From assembly GCA_045597345.1 (NCBI GenBank), contig JAZLJW010000029.1, positions 1 to 19,922 of the forward strand: a stretch of 19,922 nucleotides of DNA. The letters are read 5' to 3'. Below the pieces are notes generated by a model. It did not search any database, was not told where the DNA came from, and worked only from the letters and a program-made list of their open reading frames with translations. A program made the translations under genes and the position numbers. Source of the DNA: Treponema_I sp045597345 (GTDB lineage Bacteria; Spirochaetota; Spirochaetia; Treponematales; Treponemataceae). This document shows, one piece after another, positions 15,467 through 19,922 of the stretch. Numbering within the stretch: the first letter of the stretch is position 1; every line of letters begins with the position of its first letter.

Positions 15467-17049
15467 TATCTTCCGCCTCCTTTCTTATCTGTCAGCGAAA
15501 TGCGTGGGTCTGCTTTTGCAAGAAGCAGGTCACCAAGAATTACAGAAATCAGGGAAAGAGCAGTATAGAATACAGTACATGCAACGATAACACCGTTATC
15601 ATGTGAGTTAATGGCATTGGTCAAAAGGTTACCTACACCAGGAACGGCATATACACGCTCGGTGATAATTGCACCTACCAGACATCCAAGAATCTGACTT
15701 GGAATACTGTGTACAAGAGGAATCAGAGCATTTCTGGCAATATGTGTACTGAAAATCTCTCTTTCTGAAAGACCTTCTGCACGGGCAAATTTAACATAAT
15801 CAGAATTCATCTGGTCAATCATGTACCGGCGCATCCAGCGCATAAGGCTTGCAATAGTAGGAAGTGCCAGAGAAATAATTGGCAGGATGTATCCAAGTAC
15901 CCGGACTTCAGCGTTGGCAAATTTATAAGGCAGTTTGAATACCATGGTACCAATTGCTGCAAACATGAAGATGTATGCCAGTGAAGGAACGGCCATGATG
16001 AAAACCATATATACTTCACCGATTTTATCAGCAATTGAGTCCTTCTTGCGTGCAAGCAGGATACCCAGTGGTATACCAATTATATATGCAAAGAACATTG
16101 CAATAATACCCATGGTAAACGAAATACCAACCATTGACTGGCCATCGCGGTTATATTTGAAAACAGTATATTTATCCGGGAACTGTGAACGTTCGATATC
16201 ACTTAAAACACCGGTATTATACGTTAATGAATGGAAATCAACAGCAGTTTCAACGTATTCATCAGTACCAATCATGTTAGGATACTGAGTAGTTACCATT
16301 TCAAGATTACCCTGAGACTGGTTAATTACTGTAGTAATTTCTGAACCACGATAGGTGGTATAGGAAGTTCCCAGATTCATGTGAATCAAGTTCTGATGAA
16401 TAAAGGGGAATTTACCGTCAAAATAAATGAGATATTTATGATTTGTTCCCGAACCAACAAGAGCAATACCACCAGTAAACGGGTCTTTTTCAAAACGTAC
16501 GTACCGGTCTGTTAACTCAGGATCATTAACCATACGAGAGTTTTCAATTGTAAAGAAGTGAGCAATGTATGAAGCAAGACGCAAAACTACCGGTTTTTCG
16601 TGTATAGCAACCAAATACGCAGTACCACCAGGTTTAAGCTTTCCGTTAGTAAAAGCAACAGGTTCCATGTACTGGATGACCTTGCCCTCTTTTTCACTCA
16701 ATGCAATAAATTCTTTAACTGAATCATTGTTCAAATACTGATTCGGTTTCTGAATAACAGCCTTATCACTCAGATAATCTGAACTTTTGGCATATGATTC
16801 ACCATACTTATCCTGATATTTTGACTTAAGGAATGAGTTATAGTCAGTGTACTCAAGATAGCCGTACTTCTGATACTGATTCAGTTCATAAATGACGCGG
16901 TCATTTGCAGCTTTTTTGTTCCAGGTATCATCAGTCTGGAAAATTACGCTGCGATCGATGCAGGTGTACACAAGGAACATGACGGTCATTACTACAACGA
17001 GCAGCGAGAATACGGAAAAAAGAATTCGTTTTAATAGATATTTGCCCAC
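15466..17049 (-). CDS. oppB: Oligopeptide ABC transporter permease OppB, Ami-type with enlarged loop
   Basis: The other permease half, 527 residues against about 305 in enteric OppB. The first transmembrane helix is at 9-30. A long extracytoplasmic segment covers about 31-307. The conserved permease core (about 308-512) has the coupling loop DYVKFARAEGLSEREIFSTH (417-436) and the family ending ERVYAVPGVGNLL...GDLLLAKADPR. A large loop after the first helix is known from streptococcal AmiC, so this fits the Ami subgroup. The start is a GTG at 17049; AAAGGAG lies about 12 bases upstream, and MGKYLLKRIL is a typical OppB beginning. It is separated from oppA by 182 bases with two hairpins, which probably lowers its expression relative to oppA. 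Confidence 0.94.
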   Translation of the reverse strand: MGKYLLKRILFSVFSLLVVVMTVMFLVYTCIDRSVIFQTDDTWNKKAANDRVIYELNQYQKYGYLEYTDYNSFLKSKYQDKYGESYAKSSDYLSDKAVIQKPNQYLNNDSVKEFIALSEKEGKVIQYMEPVAFTNGKLKPGGTAYLVAIHEKPVVLRLASYIAHFFTIENSRMVNDPELTDRYVRFEKDPFTGGIALVGSGTNHKYLIYFDGKFPFIHQNLIHMNLGTSYTTYRGSEITTVINQSQGNLEMVTTQYPNMIGTDEYVETAVDFHSLTYNTGVLSDIERSQFPDKYTVFKYNRDGQSMVGISFTMGIIAMFFAYIIGIPLGILLARKKDSIADKIGEVYMVFIMAVPSLAYIFMFAAIGTMVFKLPYKFANAEVRVLGYILPIISLALPTIASLMRWMRRYMIDQMNSDYVKFARAEGLSEREIFSTHIARNALIPLVHSIPSQILGCLVGAIITERVYAVPGVGNLLTNAINSHDNGVIVACTVFYTALSLISVILGDLLLAKADPRISLTDKKGGGR

Positions 17050-17112
17050 CTTTCTTCGTATCTCCTTTCAATTTTTTTATTGATCTCCAGTTAAACTGCT
17101 TTAAAAACAATA

Positions 17113-17158
17113 AAGGCAATTTATTGAAAAATCGTAAGATTTTACAATAAATTGCCTT
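17113..17158 (-). terminator. Long hairpin between oppA and oppB (attenuating terminator or mRNA stabiliser)
   Basis: Perfect 14-bp arms (17113-17126 with 17145-17158) enclose a further 6-bp stem with a GTAA-type loop, separated by one A-A mismatch. On the minus strand the hairpin is preceded by an A-rich run and followed by TTTATTGTTTTT, as expected of a leaky terminator. On the plus strand it is followed by GTTTTTT, so it could act in both directions. Confidence 0.6.
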
Positions 17159-17168
17159 GTTTTTTCAA

Positions 17169-17208
17169 TAAGTTATACAGTCTTTTTTTAAGGCGCCTGT
17201 ATAACTTA
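17169..17208 (-). repeat. Inverted repeat just after oppA
   Basis: Perfect 12-bp arms TAAGTTATACAG/CTGTATAACTTA (17169-17180 and 17197-17208) flank a 16-base loop containing a poly-T/A run and GGCGCC. It lies 23 bases past the oppA stop and upstream of the longer hairpin. No T tract follows on the minus strand, so it is more likely an mRNA 3' end stabiliser than a terminator. Confidence 0.5.
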
Positions 17209-17231
17209 AGTGATTGTAAAAATGCAGTCTA

Positions 17232-19343
17232 TTAGAACAGACCCAGTACTTTACACATATAACCGGCACCATAACCTTTCATGGTGTCCAGGTAGGTTTT
17301 AGGATCACCATAGTCTGGTCCCCAACCTGAACCGTAGAAGAAGTCCTGGTTTTCTGCATCACCGGTGGTTGCACGGTAACCACAAGCATAGTAGTCATTT
17401 GAAGTAGTAGCTTCAATTTTGTTGATTACAACTTTATCTGCACCAAGGATACCTTCGATTGATTCTTTTACAACAGCAAGCTGACCAGCCTGTGAATCAC
17501 TGGCTGAGTAGTAAACAACATCGATGTTGATTGGCCAGCTTACGCTGTCGCCCAGTTCTGCAACTGCTTTAGCGAGACAAGCTTTAGCTTCAGCTTCGTT
17601 GTACCATCCATCTACGCTATCAGCAACATTTACGTTGAATCCAGCTCTGTTCAGGTAGTACTGAACCATTTCGCCATAGAAGGTACCAGCGGGGAAGCTG
17701 TGACCGTCTTTATCTTTCATGTTTTTTGACAGTGATACGAAGTCTGGAGCAGTATACATGTTACGCAGTGAGTTAAGAGCTGCATCACCACGAGTTACTG
17801 CATTGTATTTTTCTTTGTTCAGAGAGAACAGAACTGCTTTACGGAAGTTGATGTTCTGCATAGCAGTATGAGTATCGATCTTCTGTGCTTCGGTCTGGTT
17901 AGAAGCACATGCACCACTAGCCAGTGCGAAGGTACCGCGGTTCAGGTTCAGACCACCGAAGTAAGTAGTAGATTCGGTATCAGAGATGTAACCATATTTA
18001 TCATAGTTACCATCTTTTTTAGCCAGCTCCATACGAGCCTGATCACCCATACCGGTAGCAGCATATACACCAGCTACACAGTCGTTGTAGTACTGAACCA
18101 GATCTTCACCAGCGTCGTATACCCAACGGATTGTGTTAAGGGTAGTAGTTTTATCGTTCCAGTATCCCTTGTTGCGGGTACATACGATTTCTGAAGAACC
18201 TTCAAGTTTGGTCAGCAGGAATGGACCACAGTATACCTGTGAAGCAACATCGGTGTTTTTACCGAAGGTGTATGCATTGGTATCTGCAGAAGCATTTGCA
18301 TATTCATCTGATCCGTAAACACCACCGTGAGCCAGATAGAAGCTTTCACAGATTGGCAGGAAACATGAATATGAGAGCATGGTCATGAAGTAAGAAGTTG
18401 GGCGTTCCAGAGTTACTTCAAGAGTGTATTTGTCTTTAGCTCTGTAACCTACAGCTTCCCAGTCACCACCAGCTGAGTAGTAGTCAGTAGCACCAACGAT
18501 GATACCGTCAACCAGCCATTCAAGACCAGCTTTAGCATCCAGCATGTGGCGGAAACCAGCTACGAAGTCATTAGCGGTAACTTCAGCATATCTCTGACCT
18601 TCTGAGGTATACCAGTAAGCACCTTTGCGGATATTGAAGGTGTAAACGGTACCATCAGCAGATACTGACCAGCTTTCTGCCAGAGCAGGTTTCATCTGGT
18701 TCAGGTTGTTGTATTCAATAAGACCATCAACACAGTTAACGGTAATTTCGGTATCAGCCTGTGAAGAAGTATTCAGCCAGTCCAGAGTTACAGGAGCAGT
18801 TGAGAATGAGAATACGTAGGTATCCAGCAGTTTGTGACCTTTAGAAGTCAGGTATTTTGCAGGATCATAGGTTCCTTTTCCTTGAACTGCATCTGACCAC
18901 TGAGCCAGCAGGTCTGCACGTTCCTGACGGGTCAGGAATTCATCAGAAATTACCATATTGTGGCAGCGGTATTCATCGTTACCCCATTTTACATATGGTA
19001 CGGTTCTTGGTGCTACACGTGAAAGACCCCAGGTACCACCACGGGTTGTCATTGGAAGGAAGGTTGCACTTGAAAGAAGAGCAGCTTCAGCCTGAGCATA
19101 CAGTACAAAACGGGCATCTGGATCTGACTCTGCGTCAGCAGCGTTAACCAGAGCTTCATAGTTACCCAGTACGTTTTCGTAAACTACTTCGTCAGCTTCA
19201 CGAACGTAGGTAGATGGACGAGTGCTGGTTGCTTTTTTAGCAACTGGAGCACTTGATTCGGCTTTTTTTCCACAACTGGTGAATGCAAATACACTTGCAA
19301 CCAGCAGGAGAACAGCCATTGCTTTTGATAAGATCTTTTTCAT
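17232..19343 (-). CDS. oppA: Oligopeptide-binding lipoprotein OppA, apparently circularly permuted
   Basis: The extracytoplasmic receptor that delivers peptides to OppBCDF, 703 residues. The signal peptide ends in FTSC, with lipidated Cys24. AmiA/OppA-family receptors end with a segment of the form YxxML..A..E.D...RYxxYAxAxAxLxxSxxxLPxxSxGG, then SRxxPF and TxxEYxxAxxxW. Here that segment is near the N-terminus (about 53-149): ARFVLYAQAEAALLSSATFL, then TTRGG, LSRVAP and SDEFLTRQERADLLAQW. The usual N-terminal part starts only at about 172 (LLDTYVFSFSTAPVTLDWLN) and runs through to GWGPDYGDPKTYLD near the C-terminus. The protein stops at MCKVLGLF, where relatives continue into the displaced segment. 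AAAGGAG 8 bases upstream supports the start. Identity as a family receptor is certain; the permutation is my reading by eye from memory of the family. Confidence 0.93.
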   Translation of the reverse strand: MKKILSKAMAVLLLVASVFAFTSCGKKAESSAPVAKKATSTRPSTYVREADEVVYENVLGNYEALVNAADAESDPDARFVLYAQAEAALLSSATFLPMTTRGGTWGLSRVAPRTVPYVKWGNDEYRCHNMVISDEFLTRQERADLLAQWSDAVQGKGTYDPAKYLTSKGHKLLDTYVFSFSTAPVTLDWLNTSSQADTEITVNCVDGLIEYNNLNQMKPALAESWSVSADGTVYTFNIRKGAYWYTSEGQRYAEVTANDFVAGFRHMLDAKAGLEWLVDGIIVGATDYYSAGGDWEAVGYRAKDKYTLEVTLERPTSYFMTMLSYSCFLPICESFYLAHGGVYGSDEYANASADTNAYTFGKNTDVASQVYCGPFLLTKLEGSSEIVCTRNKGYWNDKTTTLNTIRWVYDAGEDLVQYYNDCVAGVYAATGMGDQARMELAKKDGNYDKYGYISDTESTTYFGGLNLNRGTFALASGACASNQTEAQKIDTHTAMQNINFRKAVLFSLNKEKYNAVTRGDAALNSLRNMYTAPDFVSLSKNMKDKDGHSFPAGTFYGEMVQYYLNRAGFNVNVADSVDGWYNEAEAKACLAKAVAELGDSVSWPINIDVVYYSASDSQAGQLAVVKESIEGILGADKVVINKIEATTSNDYYACGYRATTGDAENQDFFYGSGWGPDYGDPKTYLDTMKGYGAGYMCKVLGLF

Positions 19344-19366
19344 CTTATTCTCCTTTTTTGAGTTGC

Positions 19367-19387
19367 CGGAATGACCGAGTTATTCCG
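19367..19387 (-). promoter_or_regulatory. Leader inverted repeat of oppA
   Basis: CGGAAT (19367-19372) and ATTCCG (19382-19387) form a 6-bp inverted repeat with a 9-base loop in the predicted oppA leader, a few bases upstream of the AAAGGAG ribosome site. Its function is unknown. Confidence 0.3.
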
Positions 19388-19398
19388 ACCCTTACTAT

Positions 19399-19435
19399 GG
19401 TATCTACAATACCGCATATTTATGCACTTTGACTA
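19399..19435 (-). promoter_or_regulatory. oppA promoter region with two adjacent palindromes
   Basis: On the minus strand TAGTCA (19435-19430), 18 bases, then TATTGT (19411-19406) form a weak sigma70-like promoter giving a leader of about 55 bases. GCATA-TT-TATGC (19414-19425) lies between the boxes, and GGTAT-N5-ATACC (19399-19413) covers the -10 box. Both are perfect inverted repeats and candidate operators. Confidence 0.4.
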
Positions 19436-19504
19436 TGGGCTTTGCCGAAAAAAGTTTAATTTTTCTTCATTTTTTTAGTATTATTAAAGTATCTCACTAT
19501 CATC

Positions 19505-19534
19505 TTGGATAAAAAAGGCAGTTATCGATAGAAT
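19505..19534 (+). promoter_or_regulatory. Putative promoter of the right-edge gene
   Basis: TTGGAT (19505-19510), 18 bases, then TAGAAT (19529-19534). The -35 match is weak (TTG only) and the -10 match is 5 of 6. Transcription would begin at the ATG at 19541, with no ribosome site between. Confidence 0.35.
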
Positions 19535-19540
19535 AATGGT

Positions 19541-19922
19541 ATGAATACAGCAGCTTCATGCCAACTTTTACTATTACTACCCCATGGAAATACCATTGCA
19601 GATCTGAATGATTCCATCCAGACAGATGGCATTCTGCAAGCAGGTATTATCAGAGGGGTTGTTCTGCAGGCTGAAGCCGATACCGCTTTCCGGAAGTTAT
19701 GGCAGAATCATATTGAAAAGCACAGAAATATCATGGCGTTCAGAACTGAATTAAGCTTCTCTTCTGTGTTTCAGAACACCACTTCCCTACTATCTGTACA
19801 ACAGATAAAACACCTGATTCCCGGAGACCGTCAGATATCCTTCAGACCGCATCCGGGACCGGTTTCCTTGGATTCGCTGATTTCCCGATCAGATACGGAT
19901 TACTGGATGATTTGGGGTTGGG
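19541..19922 (+). CDS. Hypothetical protein, cut by the right window edge
   Basis: An open frame of 127 codons starts at the ATG at 19541 and runs off the window without a stop. The product begins MNTAASCQLLLLLPHG and continues with a mix of helical stretches, for example AEADTAFRKLWQNHIEKHRN, then SFRPHPGPVSLDSL. I do not recognise it. The short hydrophobic LLLLLP run is too brief for a clear signal peptide. An in-frame TAG at 19529 excludes a start further upstream. It diverges from oppA across 197 bases. No Shine-Dalgarno site is present, but a TAGAAT box ends 6 bases before the ATG, as for two other genes here. Support for it being a real gene is the open frame and that promoter. Confidence 0.65.
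   Translation, partial: MNTAASCQLLLLLPHGNTIADLNDSIQTDGILQAGIIRGVVLQAEADTAFRKLWQNHIEKHRNIMAFRTELSFSSVFQNTTSLLSVQQIKHLIPGDRQISFRPHPGPVSLDSLISRSDTDYWMIWGW

Noticed and set aside
17050..17231. Leftover coding sequence for the missing OppA C-terminal segment
   Set aside because: All frames are short and the spacer is occupied by two hairpins; no match to the expected motif.
17869..19147. Open frames antisense to oppA
   Set aside because: They arise from the biased codon use of a highly expressed gene on the opposite strand; no start signals or domains.
1..19922. CRISPR arrays, tRNA or rRNA genes, insertion sequences, phage integrase sites
   Set aside because: No regularly spaced direct repeats, cloverleaf sequences, transposase motifs or flanking repeats were seen on reading through the window.

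Overview
The window looks like part of a chromosome from a motile, double-membraned bacterium. A Treponema-type spirochete is the best fit. This rests on a chemotaxis methyltransferase next to an lptC-lptA-lptB cluster, RNase Y, short spirochete-style lipobox signal peptides, an Ami/Opp-type oligopeptide transporter and moderate GC with AT-rich spacers. The genus is inferred; nothing in the window proves it. I see no tRNA, rRNA, CRISPR array, transposase or phage gene, and no stretch over 300 bases lacks a gene.

Layout. At the left edge a truncated cheR runs on the minus strand. Divergent from it is a tightly coupled plus-strand lptC-lptA-lptB cluster (envelope lipid export), then rny with its own promoter and a strong intrinsic terminator. 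An AraC-family regulator with its own promoter follows. It ends tail to tail with a minus-strand cluster of a zinc-ribbon protein, murI (glutamate racemase) and a PfkB-family kinase. Divergent from that cluster, plus-strand genes encode a pentapeptide-repeat protein and a metallo-beta-lactamase-fold protein with a substituted metal motif. The MBL gene overlaps by 36 bases the 3' end of a long minus-strand unit. In transcription order that unit is oppA, oppB, oppC, oppD, oppF, a membrane-anchored ApbE-like protein and a lipoprotein with an HExxHG motif. At the right edge an unrecognised gene diverges from oppA and runs off the window.

How it works together. OppA-BCDF should form one oligopeptide importer: a lipoprotein receptor, two permeases and two ATPases. 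Hairpins after oppA probably let the receptor be made in excess of the membrane complex, and a strong terminator follows oppF. The two genes after that terminator are coupled to each other and may depend on readthrough.

Most notable points. (1) OppA appears circularly permuted: the segment that ends AmiA/OppA-family receptors sits directly after the signal peptide, and the protein stops where that segment would normally begin. (2) OppD carries an insertion of roughly 250 residues, partly coiled coil, between its Walker A region and Q-loop, and lacks the C-terminal cysteine motif common in OppD/DppD. (3) Several genes have sigma70-like promoters placed so that transcription would begin at or next to the start codon, with no Shine-Dalgarno site, suggesting leaderless mRNAs. 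(4) The opp terminator lies inside the N-terminal coding sequence of the next gene.
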